Shown: piece by piece, positions 23,459 to 33,109 of the stretch
Layout: each line of letters begins with the position of its first letter
How positions within the stretch are numbered: the stretch's first letter is position 1
Assembly: GCF_014202475.1 (NCBI RefSeq)
Contig: NZ_JACHGV010000003.1
Coordinates: forward strand, 100,239 to 164,238
Source: Streptomyces paradoxus
GTDB taxonomy: Bacteria; Actinomycetota; Actinomycetes; Streptomycetales; Streptomycetaceae
DNA: 64,000 nt
Direction of reading: 5' to 3'
Translations under genes and position numbers: made by a program
The notes under the pieces: generated by a model
What the model was told of the DNA's origin: nothing
The model's database searches: none
The model's input: only the letters and a program-made list of their open reading frames with translations

Positions 23459-26449
23459 ATGCCGCGACGCCGCACCTCAAGCTCGTCAAGCTCGACGGGA
23501 AGTACGACGGGAGCGACGGGAACCACGGCCGCCCCCAGGAACCGGACCCCGCAGCCGGTGAGGATCCGGCGGCGGTCGTTCGGGGACTTCGTCAAGGCGT
23601 TCTTCGCCCTCGTCGCCCTGGCCGTGCTGCTCGTGGGCGTGCCGGGAGCGCTGGCCACGCAGATCGGGTGGCCGCTGCCCGACGGGGTGCCGAGTCTGGA
23701 CTGGCTGCAGCAAGAGATCACCGTCCACACCTTCCTGAACATCCTCACCGTCATCGTGTGGCTGGCGTGGGCGCAGTTCACGGCATGCGTGCTCGTGGAG
23801 ATGAAGGCCGCGCTGTCGGGTGTCGGCGTGCCGGGGCGGGTGCCCGGCGCCGGGCCGAGCCAGTTGCTCGCACGCCAGCTCGTCGCCGCGCTGCTCCTCG
23901 TCGGCGCCACCGCCGCCAGCTTCACGCCCGGGCTGTCGCAGCTCGGGAACGGCTACGACGCCAACCAGAAGCCGACCGTCGCCGCCGCCCAGGCCACCCC
24001 GGGCCTCTTCGCCCAGCAGCAGGAGCAGGCCTCCGGCGCCGCGGCCGCGCTCGCCGAGCAGGCCTCGCACGCCGCCGCCCACGCCGACGCCGGCGGCAGC
24101 ACCGCCCAGCAGGGCGACACGAAGTACTACCGGATCCAGCCGCCCGAGGGGCGTCACCACGACTCCCTGTGGGAGATAGCCCAACGGCACCTCGGTGACG
24201 GGCGCCGCTACAAGGAGATCTTCGAGCTCAACAAGGACCGCGTGCAGCCGGACGGGTCCAAGCTCTCCGAGGCCAGTCTCATCCGGCCCGGCTGGATCAT
24301 GGAGATGCCGGGCGACGCCCGCGGCGGCGAGCTCGTCGAGATGCCCGACGAGGCGCCCAACGTGTCGCCCGACGTACAGCAGCAGATCAGCGACTACGCC
24401 CAGACCGGCGACCACGCACAAGGCGCAGGCGGCGCCCAGGGCGGCAGCGGCCATGCCCAAGGCGGCGGCGCCACCCAGGTGTCCGTCCCCGACCAGCAGC
24501 GGCCCGCCCACGACGGGACCGGACATCAGCAGGCCACCGCCGTCGGCGCGGAGTCCGACAGCTCCTTCGGTCTCCCTGAAGCCCTCCTCACCGCGCCCCT
24601 CCTCGCCGCCGGTCTCCTCGGCGCCCTGGGACGGCGGCGCCGGCAGGCGCTGTGGCAGTCGGCGTTCGGGTCCGTCGGCGGGCGGCGCGGCATGGAGCCG
24701 CCCACGCCGACCGGTGACGCGCAGGACGTCCAGGACGCGCTGCTCGTCGGTGCCGACCCCGAGGGCGTACGGATGCTCGACCGGAGCCTGCGCGGGCTCG
24801 CCGCCTCCCTCGCCGAGGAGTCGCGCGCGCTGCCGGTCGTGTACGCGGCCTGGCTCAGCAACGGCGACCTGCACCTCCAGCTCGCACAGCCCGCCGGGAA
24901 GCCCCCGGCCCCCTGGCAGCAGGGCCAGGACCAGACGTTCTGGATGCTGGCCCGCACCGATGCCGAGCGCTACGAGGACGTCGACACGGCCGCGCCCTAC
25001 CCGGGCCTGGTCAGCCTCGGCACCATGGACGACTCGCGGCTGCTGCTCAACCTGGAGGCCGTGCCCGGCATCGTCTCGCTCAGCGGCCGGGAGGCCGACC
25101 GGGCCGCCGTGTTCGCCTCCGTCGCCGCCGAGCTGGCGACCAACGGCTGGTCCGACCGCATGACCATCACCCTCGTCGGCTTCGGCGAGGACCTCACCGC
25201 GCTCGCCCCGAACCGCATCCGGCACCTGGAGGACGTCGAGGCGCTCGTCGAGACGATGGAGGCCGAGACCCGGCAGCGGCGGGGGGCGCTCGGTGCCGCC
25301 GGGCACGATTCCGTCCTCACGGGCCGCACCGGGCCCGCGCAGCACACCCGTTGGGCCCCGCACCTGGTTCTGCTCGCCGCCCAGCCGTCCGCCGAGGACG
25401 CCGTCAAGCTCGCCGAGCTCGCCGCCGACGCCAGCCGTCTCGGCATCGGCTACCTCGTCGGCACCGAGACCGGCGATCTGCCGGGCGCCGCCTGGGAGAT
25501 GGAGATCACCGGCCAGGGCAAGCTGCTCGCGCCGCTCCTCGGGCTCGAACTCGACGCGCAGTTGCTGCCGGCCGCCCAGCAGCGGGCCGTGGTCGAGCTG
25601 TTCGTCGAGGCCGACCCCGAGCGCGAGAGCGACGGGCCCGCGACCACGCCGCCGTTCCTCGTCGACATCAGCGAGCAGGGCCGGCCGGCCGTGTACGCCC
25701 GGCTCGTCGGGCCGTACGAGATCATCGGCCTGGACAACCCGGACGGGGAGCGCAGCGCGCTGCTGCACGAGGCGCTCGCCCTGCTGCTCCTGCACCGCGA
25801 GGGCGTGCACCCGCGTGTGCTGTCCTCCGCGCTGTGGCCGCGCGGCGTCACCGACGACGTGCGCGGCGCGCTGCTCGACCGGCTGCACGACTGGCTCGGC
25901 GCCGACCCCGACGGCACCCCCCGCCTCACCACCGACGGCTCCGGCCGGCTCACGCTCGCCAAGTCGGTCGTCTCCGACCTGGACGTGCTGCGGTCCCTGT
26001 ACCACGAGGCCACGCAGGGCAGGGGCGTCGACAGCCGGGCCGTGCGCGGGCGGCTGCTCACCGACGCGCTGGTGCTGGTGCGCGGGCCGCTGCTCGCCGA
26101 CCGGCCCGAGGGGCGCTACCGGTGGCTCACCCACGAGATCGTGGACGCCCAACTGCCGCTGCTCGTCGCGGACACGGGGCTCGCGCTGTGCGAGTTCCAC
26201 ATGGAGAAGAACCGCGCGGAGAAGGCCATCGAGGCGCTGCAGGCTGCCCTGCGCACCGCTCCGGCCGACGAGCGGCTGTGGCACGAGCTGCTGCGCGCCA
26301 CCCACGCCACCGGCGACCCGGACCGGCTGACCGCCCTCGCCACCGACCTCATCGGCCGCAGCGGGGCCCGTGGCCTGCCGCCGCGCACCGAGGCACTGCT
26401 CGACGAGCTGCTGCCGGCGTGGCGTGACGCGATCGCCGCGGTGGGATGA
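23459..26449 (+). CDS. Large membrane protein with LysM and BTAD domains
   Basis: A 996-aa protein. After an Arg/Ser-rich tail come TM helices (about residues 43-65, 85-107 and 138-158), then a LysM-type domain (about 222-285: YYRIQPPEGRHHDSLWEIAQRHLGDG... LIRPGWIMEMPGD), a Gly/Gln-rich linker, another TM (about 375-392), and a long cytoplasmic region. The C-terminus resembles the winged-helix/BTAD arrangement of SARP-type regulators (LLHREGVHPRVLSSALWP... EKAIEALQAALRTAPADERLWHELL). It is coupled to the prepilin peptidase by ATGA. This fits a membrane-bound regulator or organiser of the Tad system; the role is inferred from context. Confidence 0.88.
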   Translation: MPRRRTSSSSSSTGSTTGATGTTAAPRNRTPQPVRIRRRSFGDFVKAFFALVALAVLLVGVPGALATQIGWPLPDGVPSLDWLQQEITVHTFLNILTVIVWLAWAQFTACVLVEMKAALSGVGVPGRVPGAGPSQLLARQLVAALLLVGATAASFTPGLSQLGNGYDANQKPTVAAAQATPGLFAQQQEQASGAAAALAEQASHAAAHADAGGSTAQQGDTKYYRIQPPEGRHHDSLWEIAQRHLGDGRRYKEIFELNKDRVQPDGSKLSEASLIRPGWIMEMPGDARGGELVEMPDEAPNVSPDVQQQISDYAQTGDHAQGAGGAQGGSGHAQGGGATQVSVPDQQRPAHDGTGHQQATAVGAESDSSFGLPEALLTAPLLAAGLLGALGRRRRQALWQSAFGSVGGRRGMEPPTPTGDAQDVQDALLVGADPEGVRMLDRSLRGLAASLAEESRALPVVYAAWLSNGDLHLQLAQPAGKPPAPWQQGQDQTFWMLARTDAERYEDVDTAAPYPGLVSLGTMDDSRLLLNLEAVPGIVSLSGREADRAAVFASVAAELATNGWSDRMTITLVGFGEDLTALAPNRIRHLEDVEALVETMEAETRQRRGALGAAGHDSVLTGRTGPAQHTRWAPHLVLLAAQPSAEDAVKLAELAADASRLGIGYLVGTETGDLPGAAWEMEITGQGKLLAPLLGLELDAQLLPAAQQRAVVELFVEADPERESDGPATTPPFLVDISEQGRPAVYARLVGPYEIIGLDNPDGERSALLHEALALLLLHREGVHPRVLSSALWPRGVTDDVRGALLDRLHDWLGADPDGTPRLTTDGSGRLTLAKSVVSDLDVLRSLYHEATQGRGVDSRAVRGRLLTDALVLVRGPLLADRPEGRYRWLTHEIVDAQLPLLVADTGLALCEFHMEKNRAEKAIEALQAALRTAPADERLWHELLRATHATGDPDRLTALATDLIGRSGARGLPPRTEALLDELLPAWRDAIAAVG

Positions 26450-27174
26450 GCACCGGGCTGCTGGCCCTCGCCGCCGCGCTGTGGGGCGCGGCGGCCGGAG
26501 CACTGCTGCCGCGCGCGGCCTACCGGTTCTCGGCGCCGTCGGGGGAGGCGTGGCGGCAGGAGTGCCCCGGCGGGCACACCGTCAAGGGCTGGCTGGGTCG
26601 GGCGGCGTGCCCCGAGTGTGCGGAGCCCGCGTACGGGCCGCGTACGACGCCCCTGGTGATCGCCACCGCCCTGGTCTGCGCCGTCCTCGCCGCCGCGACC
26701 GGCACCCGCCCCGAGCTCGGGGTCTGGCTGCTGCTCGCCCCGGCCGGGGTGCTGCTCACGGTCGTCGACTTCCGCGTACGGCGCCTGCCCGACCCGCTCA
26801 CCCTCCCCTTCGCCGGTGCGGCCCTGGTCCTGCTGGGCCTCACCGCCCTCGTCCCCGAACACGCGGGCCACTGGACGACCGCCCTGCTCGGCTCCCTCGC
26901 CCTGGGCGGCGGTTACTTCGTCCTGTTCCTCATCAACCCCGCGGGCATGGGCTTCGGCGACGTCAAACTCGCCCTCGGCACGGGCGCCGCCCTCGGCTGG
27001 TACGGCTGGCCGACGGTCATGCTCGGCACCTTCGCAGGCTTCCTCCTGGGCGCCCTGTACGGCGCGGCCCTCGTCATCACCCGCCGGGCCACCCGCAAAA
27101 CAGCCATCCCGTTCGGCCCGTTCCTGATCACGGGGGCGTTCCTGGGGCTTCTGGTGGGCGCGTTCACGGCCTGA
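26446..27174 (+). CDS. A24 prepilin peptidase (TadV/CpaA-like)
   Basis: A 242-aa polytopic aspartic peptidase. The catalytic Asp motifs are VVDFRVRRLPD (first Asp plus conserved PD) and GMGFGDVKL (GxGD). The N-terminal loop has C-P-G-G-H and CPEC, a partial form of the zinc-binding loop in bifunctional PilD-type enzymes; a complete methylase domain is not present. It should cleave the Flp-like pilin and the TadE/TadG-like proteins encoded at 16280-17933. It overlaps the LysM/BTAD gene by 4 bp. Confidence 0.93.
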   Translation: MSTGLLALAAALWGAAAGALLPRAAYRFSAPSGEAWRQECPGGHTVKGWLGRAACPECAEPAYGPRTTPLVIATALVCAVLAAATGTRPELGVWLLLAPAGVLLTVVDFRVRRLPDPLTLPFAGAALVLLGLTALVPEHAGHWTTALLGSLALGGGYFVLFLINPAGMGFGDVKLALGTGAALGWYGWPTVMLGTFAGFLLGALYGAALVITRRATRKTAIPFGPFLITGAFLGLLVGAFTA

Positions 27175-27239
27175 CACGGGGCGTGGAAACGCGCTGAACT
27201 CCTGTGATCCGCGCGACCGGCGCTGTCATGATGCTGATC

Positions 27240-28250
27240 ATGACAAACCCACCCTCTTACCCCACCGGCCCGACCCCGTACCCCACCGGCGCGCCCCCGT
27301 ACCCCAGCGCCCCCGCCCCCGACGCCACCGGCCACCCCTACCACCGCCTGGACCGCGCCACAGGGCGTCATCGCTGGTGGCGGCCATGGGCCGGCACCCT
27401 GTTGCTGGCCGTCGCCTACTTCGCCGCTCTCCTGGTGCTGCTGGCGTTCAGCTTCGGCCTCGGCACGGCGCTCGGCGCCCCCGAACTGCCCGACGGCGGC
27501 GCCGACTTGGGGCCGGTCGGGAACACGGCGATGGACCTCGTGTCCATCGCGATAGCCCTGCCCCTGGTGCTGCTGGCCACGCTGTGGCCGGCGAGACGGC
27601 CCGTCGGCACCGTCACCTCGGTCACCGGTCGGCTGCGGATCGGCTGGCTCGGGCGGTGTCTGCTGGCCGGGCTGCCGCCCATCCTCCTGCTCACGGTGAC
27701 GGCCTTCCTCCTGCCGGGTGACTCGGGCGAGTCCGACACGTGGGTGGGCTGGCGCTCCTTCCTCACGGCCCTGGCCGTGCTGGTCGTCCTCGTCCCGCTG
27801 CAGGCCGGGGCCGAGGAGTACGTCTTCCGCGGCTGGCTGCTCCAGGCGGCCGGGGCGTTCGTGCGCTCCCCGTGGTTCGCCGTGATCCCGCAGGCCGTGC
27901 TGTTCGCCGCGGCCCACGGCTGGGGCACCCGGTGGGGCTTCCTCGGTCTGCTGGTGAACGGCCTGGTGGCGGGACTGCTCACGATCCGCACCGGCGGGCT
28001 GGAAGCGGCCATCGCCCTGCACGTCCTGAACAACCTGCTGGCCTTCGGCGCCTCCGCCGCGGTCGTCGACGGGCTGTCGTCGGACGAGACCGCGGCCGAC
28101 GCGCCCTGGCCGCTGGCCCTCACCGCCATCGTCACCGACCTGCTCTACGCCGCGATCGTGCTGTGGTTCGCCCGGCGCCATAAGCCGCAGCGTCTCTCGG
28201 CCCCGAGCACCCCGCCCGCCCCCTGCGCCCATCCCGCCCGCACGGCCTGA
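27240..28250 (+). CDS. CPBP-family intramembrane metalloprotease
   Basis: A 336-aa membrane protein with a Pro/Tyr-rich repeat tail (PTGPTPYPTGAPPYP) and about eight TM helices. CPBP/CAAX-protease motifs are EEYVFRGWLLQ (EExxxR), FAAAHGWG and HVLNNLLAF, which carry the metal ligands. Such proteins are prenyl-protein peptidases or bacteriocin-immunity-like proteins; the substrate here is unknown. ATG 27240 is chosen over a GTG at 27204, because the latter adds only a short non-conserved leader; the ribosome site is weak for both. Confidence 0.87.
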   Translation: MTNPPSYPTGPTPYPTGAPPYPSAPAPDATGHPYHRLDRATGRHRWWRPWAGTLLLAVAYFAALLVLLAFSFGLGTALGAPELPDGGADLGPVGNTAMDLVSIAIALPLVLLATLWPARRPVGTVTSVTGRLRIGWLGRCLLAGLPPILLLTVTAFLLPGDSGESDTWVGWRSFLTALAVLVVLVPLQAGAEEYVFRGWLLQAAGAFVRSPWFAVIPQAVLFAAAHGWGTRWGFLGLLVNGLVAGLLTIRTGGLEAAIALHVLNNLLAFGASAAVVDGLSSDETAADAPWPLALTAIVTDLLYAAIVLWFARRHKPQRLSAPSTPPAPCAHPARTA

Positions 28251-28320
28251 CGTCCGGCCCGGCGAACCCCTGGCGTACGCTGGGCTGGTCCGTCCACAAC
28301 CCTTACGAAAGGGACGCCCG

Positions 28321-29520
28321 GTGACCGAGAAGGCCGACCTTCAGCCCATCCTCGACCGTGCAGCCGCCGGTGGGCGGATCACCCCGGACGAGGCGCTCGT
28401 GCTGTACCGGGACGCCCCGCTGCACGCGCTGGGCGCCGCCGCCGACGCCGTACGCCGCCGCCGGTACGCCGGTACCGAGCACATCGCGACGTACATCATC
28501 GAGCGCAACATCAACTACACGAACGTGTGCGTCACGGCGTGCAAGTTCTGCGCGTTCTACGCCCCGCCGAAGGCCAAGGACAAGGGCTGGACGCGCGACC
28601 TGGACGACATCCTGCGCCGGTGCGCGGAGACCGTCGAGCTGGGCGGCACGCAGATCATGTTCCAGGGCGGGCACCACCCGGACTACGGCGTCGAGTACTA
28701 CGAGAAGCACTTCGCCGCGATCAAGAAGGAATTCCCGCAGCTGGTCATCCACAGCCTGGGGGCGTCCGAGGTCGAGCACATGGCCCGGATCTCCAAGGTG
28801 AGTGTGGAAGAGGCCATCCGGCGCATCCACGCCGCCGGCCTCGACTCCTTCGCCGGTGCCGGTGCCGAGCTGCTGCCCGAGCGGCCCCGCAAGGCCATCG
28901 CCCCGCTGAAGGAGTCCGGCGAGCGCTGGCTGGAGATCATGGAGATCGCGCACAACCTGGGTGTGGAATCCACCTCCACCATGCTCATGGGCACCGGCGA
29001 GACCAATGCCGAGCGCATCGAGCACCTGCGGATGATCCGCGAGGTCCAGGACCGTACGGGCGGCTTCCGCGCCTTCATCCCGTACACCTACCAGCCCGAG
29101 AACAACCACCTGAAGGGCCGCACACAGGCGACGCTCTTCGAGTACCTGCGGATGATCGCCATCGCGCGGCTGTTCATGGACAACATCGCCCACATCCAGG
29201 GCTCCTGGCTGACCACGGGCAAGGAGGTCGGGCAGCTCTCCCTGCACTACGGCGCCGACGACCTCGGCTCGATCATGCTGGAGGAGAACGTGGTGTCGTC
29301 GGCCGGTGCCAAGCACCGGTCGAACCGGATGGAGATCATCGACCTGATCCGGAAGGCGGGCCGGGTGCCCGCCCAGCGCGCGACCACGTACGAGCACCTC
29401 GTCGTCCACGACGACCCCGCGAACGACCCGGTCGACGACCGCGTCGTCTCGCACATCTCCTCCACGGCCATCGAGGGCGGCACGGCTCACCCCGAGCTGA
29501 AGCTGCTCGCCCCCAACTGA
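28321..29520 (+). CDS. mqnC: Cyclic dehypoxanthinyl futalosine synthase MqnC (radical SAM)
   Basis: A 399-aa radical SAM enzyme of the futalosine menaquinone route; it cyclises dehypoxanthine futalosine. The [4Fe-4S] motif is C70-x3-C74-x2-C77 in NVCVTACKFC. Other family features are YTNVC, MFQGGHHPDYG, HSLGASEVEH, STSTMLMGTGET and the C-terminal AGRVPAQRATTYEHL. GTG 28321 follows AAAGGGA at good spacing. Length is normal. It is followed after 7 bp by a shrunken amidohydrolase and lies near menG, consistent with menaquinone supply for the nuo-encoded complex I. Confidence 0.96.
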   Translation: MTEKADLQPILDRAAAGGRITPDEALVLYRDAPLHALGAAADAVRRRRYAGTEHIATYIIERNINYTNVCVTACKFCAFYAPPKAKDKGWTRDLDDILRRCAETVELGGTQIMFQGGHHPDYGVEYYEKHFAAIKKEFPQLVIHSLGASEVEHMARISKVSVEEAIRRIHAAGLDSFAGAGAELLPERPRKAIAPLKESGERWLEIMEIAHNLGVESTSTMLMGTGETNAERIEHLRMIREVQDRTGGFRAFIPYTYQPENNHLKGRTQATLFEYLRMIAIARLFMDNIAHIQGSWLTTGKEVGQLSLHYGADDLGSIMLEENVVSSAGAKHRSNRMEIIDLIRKAGRVPAQRATTYEHLVVHDDPANDPVDDRVVSHISSTAIEGGTAHPELKLLAPN

Positions 29521-29527
29521 CCCGACC

Positions 29528-30190
29528 GTGCTGACGATCCACGCCGCACCGCTGGTCCTCCCGGCGGGCGCGGACCCCGTCGTGGACGGCGCCGTCGTGG
29601 TGGACGGCGACCGGGTCACGGCCGTGGGGCCCTACGACGAGGTCGCCGAAGACGCGCCCGGTGCGCGGGTGCGGCGCTGGCCCGGTGTGCTCACCCCGGG
29701 CCTGCGCCAGTGGCATCCGCTGTGGCTGCTGCGCCACTGCTACCACCCCGACCCGCGCGAAGCCGGCGAGCTGGGCGAACAGCCCCTGTGGGGCGAGCGG
29801 CTGGCCGCCCTGGGCGACCTCACCGAGACCCGCTGGTCGGGCAGCGTACGCCGCGGTGTGCAGCGGATGCTGCGCTACGGCACGACGGCGGTCGCCTCGC
29901 CCGGCGCCCGCTTCCGCGATCCCCTGGTGGCCACGGCCGTCGTCCGCTCCGGGCTGACCGTCGTGGGGACCACGGGGGCTCCCGGCACGCTGCTGGGCGA
30001 GCGGCCCGACCTCGACCCGTTCGCGGAGGGGTACGACCTCGCGGGTACCGTGCACGGGCCGCTGACCGTCGGTGCACGGGCCGACCTGGCCGTGTTCGAC
30101 GTGCCCGACGAGTCGGCCCTGCGCGAGCGCGGCGCTGTGACCTGCGTGGCGACCGTGCTGGCCGGCCGGCTGGTGTACCGGGCCCGCTGA
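29528..30190 (+). CDS. Shrunken imidazolonepropionase/amidohydrolase-like protein in the mqnC operon
   Basis: A 220-aa protein that keeps the beta-sandwich halves of amidohydrolases: the N-terminal part (VVDGAVVVDGDRVTAVGPYDEV... GVLTPGL) and the C-terminal closing part (TVGARADLAVFDVPDESALRERGAVTCVATVLAGRLVYRAR). Between them only about 110 residues remain instead of a full TIM barrel, and the metal HxH after TPGL is replaced by RQWHPLWLLRHCYHP. It is unlikely to be a standard hydrolase. The 7-bp spacing to mqnC implies a shared operon; a helper role in menaquinone synthesis is a guess. Confidence 0.75.
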   Translation: MLTIHAAPLVLPAGADPVVDGAVVVDGDRVTAVGPYDEVAEDAPGARVRRWPGVLTPGLRQWHPLWLLRHCYHPDPREAGELGEQPLWGERLAALGDLTETRWSGSVRRGVQRMLRYGTTAVASPGARFRDPLVATAVVRSGLTVVGTTGAPGTLLGERPDLDPFAEGYDLAGTVHGPLTVGARADLAVFDVPDESALRERGAVTCVATVLAGRLVYRAR

Positions 30191-30202
30191 CCCCGGGCCG
30201 GC

Positions 30203-31246
30203 TCAGCCCGCGAAGGCCTTCCCGAACGCCCCCGGCCCCTGTGCCACCCCGCTGCAATCGGGCGCCGCCTTGCGCGACGTGGAGCCGTCCGCGCACTGCC
30301 GGTCCCGGGCCGTCGACCACATCGACACCCAGGCGATGCCCTTCTCCTCGGCGAACGCGCGGACCTCGGCGGCGTCCGCGAGCGTGAAGGTCTCTCCGGC
30401 GACGTCGTTGACGCCGATCATCGAGGTGAGCGCCATGCCCTGCCAGGCGGCCGGGTCCGAGGTGCCGAAGACCTTCTTCAGCTGGGTGTGCGCGGCCTTC
30501 GCGGCCGTGCGGGCGTAGCCGCCCATGTCACCGTCGTACGACGAGCCGTAGTTCATCGTCATGAGGTTGACGGTGGAGACCTGGACGCCGTTGTCGTTGG
30601 CGGAGGCGAGGAGCGCCAGGCCGTCCTTGCCGAGGCCCGAGGGCATCACCGGCAGGGTGAACGAGACCTTCAGGCCGGTCCGTTCCTTCTGCAACCGCGC
30701 GATCGCCTTCGAACGCAGGGCGATGGAGGCGGAGTCGGAGAGTTCGTCGCCCTCGATGTCGAAGTCGGCGAGGGTGCTGCCGGCCGCGTCGAGGGCCTTG
30801 CCGTAGGCCGCCGCCAGTTCCGGGACCGTGTCGCAGTTCGCCGCGAGTTCCGTGCCGGAGGCGCCGCCGAAGGAGACCCGGACCTGGCCGCCGTCCCTCT
30901 TGAGCTTCGCGATACGGGCCTTGACGGCCGCGTCGCCGATGGCGTGCCTGCCGTCCCAGCGCGGGACGCAGTCGTCGCCGCCGGCCAGGACGAACGCCAG
31001 GTTGTACGTGGCGGGGGAGCCGGCGGCGTCGGTGCCGGCGGCCTCGGTGGCGCTGACGTAGGGGGCGTACGCGGTGCCGGTCCCGGCGGGAGGCGGGGCA
31101 CCCGCTCCGGCGGAGGACGAGGTGCTGGGACCGGCCGTCACCGTGGGGGCCGCGGGGGCCGCGTCGCCCTGCCCGGAGCATGCGGCGGTGGCGAGGGCGA
31201 ACAGACAGCCCAGCCCGGCCGCCGCCGGTTTCCGGAAACTCCTCAT
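30203..31246 (-). CDS. GH18 chitinase-like lipoprotein
   Basis: A 347-aa lipoprotein: lipobox ATAAC (Cys23), Ser/Ala/Pro linker, then a GH18 barrel. Features are [39 protein letters not shown], the catalytic DFDIEGDE (DxDxE with the acid Glu), LMTMNYG and [12 protein letters not shown]. Family members hydrolyse chitin or related GlcNAc polymers; a surface-anchored form could act on chitin or on endogenous GlcNAc polymers. ATG 31246 has GGGAG upstream. It runs towards the mqnC operon with only 12 bp between stops. Confidence 0.9.
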   Translation of the reverse strand: MRSFRKPAAAGLGCLFALATAACSGQGDAAPAAPTVTAGPSTSSSAGAGAPPPAGTGTAYAPYVSATEAAGTDAAGSPATYNLAFVLAGGDDCVPRWDGRHAIGDAAVKARIAKLKRDGGQVRVSFGGASGTELAANCDTVPELAAAYGKALDAAGSTLADFDIEGDELSDSASIALRSKAIARLQKERTGLKVSFTLPVMPSGLGKDGLALLASANDNGVQVSTVNLMTMNYGSSYDGDMGGYARTAAKAAHTQLKKVFGTSDPAAWQGMALTSMIGVNDVAGETFTLADAAEVRAFAEEKGIAWVSMWSTARDRQCADGSTSRKAAPDCSGVAQGPGAFGKAFAG

Positions 31247-31381
31247 GACGTGCGCTCCCGTTCTCGTGCGATCTGGGGGTCGGACAGAAAGTACGTTTCC
31301 CGGCAGCGAACGTCTCACGGAGGCGGTGGCGCGCAGGCGGCCGCGGCTCCTGCCCGGAGGGGGTGCTGCAAGAATGGGCCC

Positions 31382-32077
31382 GTGACCCGCGCATCCCTGG
31401 ACAAGCAGCCGCACGAAGTCGCCTCGATGTTCGACGACGTGGCGGAACGGTACGACCTGACCAACGACGTGCTGTCCCTCGGCCAGGACCGGCGATGGCG
31501 CAAGGAGGTCGCCAAGGCGGTCGACGCCCGCCCCGCGCAGAAGGTCCTCGACCTGGCGGCGGGCACGGGAACGTCCTCGCTGCCCTTCGCGCAGACCGGT
31601 GCCTACGTCGTTCCCTGCGACTTCTCCCAGGGCATGCTCCAGGTCGGCAAGGAGCGCCGGCCCTGGCTGCCGTACACCGCCGGCGACGCGACGCGGCTCC
31701 CCTTCAAGGACGACACCTTCGACGCCGTCACCATCTCGTTCGGGCTGCGCAACGTGCAGGACACCGACGCCGCCCTGCGCGAGATGCTCCGGGTGACCCG
31801 GCCCGGCGGGCGGATCGTGATCTGCGAGTTCTCACACCCGACGTGGGCGCCGTTCCGCACGGTCTACACCGAGTACCTGATGCGCGCCCTGCCGCCGGTC
31901 GCCCGGGCCGTCTCCTCCAGCCCCGACGCCTACGTATACCTCGCCGAGTCCATCCGCGCCTGGCCCGACCAGCCCGCGCTGGCCGGGCGGCTGGGCAAGG
32001 CCGGCTGGTCGCGAGTGGCCTGGCGCAACCTGAGCGGCGGGATCGTCGCCCTGCACCGGGGCTTCAAGGAGAGCTGA
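31382..32077 (+). CDS. menG: Demethylmenaquinone methyltransferase MenG
   Basis: A 231-aa SAM-dependent methyltransferase of the UbiE/MenG family, last step of menaquinone synthesis. Motif I is [35 protein letters not shown] and [26 protein letters not shown] are family signatures. GTG 31382 gives the standard length. Its position between mqnC and a geranylgeranyl reductase places it in a menaquinone neighbourhood. The 3' end overlaps the converging PASTA gene by 14 bp. Confidence 0.94.
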   Translation: MTRASLDKQPHEVASMFDDVAERYDLTNDVLSLGQDRRWRKEVAKAVDARPAQKVLDLAAGTGTSSLPFAQTGAYVVPCDFSQGMLQVGKERRPWLPYTAGDATRLPFKDDTFDAVTISFGLRNVQDTDAALREMLRVTRPGGRIVICEFSHPTWAPFRTVYTEYLMRALPPVARAVSSSPDAYVYLAESIRAWPDQPALAGRLGKAGWSRVAWRNLSGGIVALHRGFKES

Positions 32078-32411
32078 GGGTCAGGTTCGGGTCGCCCGGC
32101 TCGTCGAGCTCGCGCCGGAGACCGCCCCGGGGCGGTCGCGGGACCCGCGGTTCGTGCACGCCCCCGCCGCCCTCACCGGGACCGAAGTCGAACCACACGT
32201 AGACCATCGAGTCCCGCGGCACCTCGGCACCGGGCTGCGGGTACTGGCGTACGACGTAGTCGACGACGGGGGGAGCCGGCCCGGGCCGGTCCGGCGCGGT
32301 GAGCAGGAGCCCCTGCGCCCGGGCCGTCTCGCGCGCGTCCACGGCCATCAGGCCGACCAGACGCGGTACGCGCACTTCGGGTGTCTTGCGGGATATGTGC
32401 ACAGATGTCAC
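32064..32411 (-). CDS. PASTA-domain small protein
   Basis: A 115-aa protein with one PASTA-like domain: [27 protein letters not shown]... [25 protein letters not shown]. The C-terminal tail is Gly/Pro/Arg-rich. No signal peptide or TM is visible. PASTA domains bind peptidoglycan or beta-lactams when outside the cell; the role of this free copy is unclear. GTG 32411 is the start. It overlaps the end of menG (convergent), so the last residues may not be conserved. Confidence 0.75.
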   Translation of the reverse strand: MTSVHISRKTPEVRVPRLVGLMAVDARETARAQGLLLTAPDRPGPAPPVVDYVVRQYPQPGAEVPRDSMVYVWFDFGPGEGGGGVHEPRVPRPPRGGLRRELDEPGDPNLTLSSP

Positions 32412-32485
32412 CCCCAGCGGTACGGGAAGGGTAACTCCCGCCCCGTACCGACCGGAAGCGACAGATGTCTTTCTGTGACAGTCGA

Positions 32486-33010
32486 CTACGCTGCGTCAGC
32501 GCTCTGCAGGTCGAGCCGGTAGCAGTGCCCCGCCCGTTGCGAGGCCGGAGTCGTGAACGTCTCGGCGAGGCGCATCCCGAGGCGCCGCGTCACCGCGATG
32601 GACCGGCTGTTGCGGGCGTCGACCATCGCGACGACGCCCGGGACACCGGCCGCCCGCATCCGCTCCAGCGTCTGCCGCGCGGCCGCGGTGACATAGCCCT
32701 TGCCCCAGTGCTCCCGGCCCAGCCGCCAGCCGATCTCGATCTCCCCGGCCGGGCCCCAGTCCCGCTCCCACGGCTGGGCGCCGGTGAAGCCGATGACCCG
32801 CCCCGCGTCGTCCAGCACGGTCCACAGGCAGAAGCCGAGTTCGGCGTCATGCCGGCGCTGGCGGGCGGTGAGCTCCTCGTAGACCGAGAGCTCCGCGGCC
32901 CTGCCGCCCTGGAACTCCATGACGTCCGGGTCGTCGAAGATCCGGTGCCAGACGACCGCGTCCTCGTGGGTGGGGACGCGAAGCCGCACGGCGGGGAGAA
33001 CTCGATTCAC
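32486..33010 (-). CDS. GNAT-family N-acetyltransferase (RimJ/RimL-like)
   Basis: A 174-aa protein of the Acetyltransf_3 type: RLRVPTHEDAVVWHRIFDDPDVMEF, CLWTVLDDAGRVIGFTGA, EIEIGWRLGREHWGKGYVTAAARQTLE (motif A, acetyl-CoA binding) and VDARNSRSIAVTRRLGMRLAETF. The substrate is unknown; relatives modify ribosomal proteins or small amines. GTG 33010 is the start, divergent from the reductase gene at 33110. Confidence 0.88.
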   Translation of the reverse strand: MNRVLPAVRLRVPTHEDAVVWHRIFDDPDVMEFQGGRAAELSVYEELTARQRRHDAELGFCLWTVLDDAGRVIGFTGAQPWERDWGPAGEIEIGWRLGREHWGKGYVTAAARQTLERMRAAGVPGVVAMVDARNSRSIAVTRRLGMRLAETFTTPASQRAGHCYRLDLQSADAA

Positions 33011-33109
33011 GGAGGCAGCCCTTCAGCCGGGTGATGAATGCTGCTGCATAGACTGCCCATGTCCAGTGCCGGTCGGCACGCAAGATTCCGAACTTGGGGA
33101 GATCCCGCC

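Noticed and set aside
23486..26503. 1005-aa minus-strand reading opposite the LysM/BTAD gene
   Set aside because: Antisense shadow of a long GC-rich gene; no domain, and the plus frame has clear TM, LysM and BTAD features.
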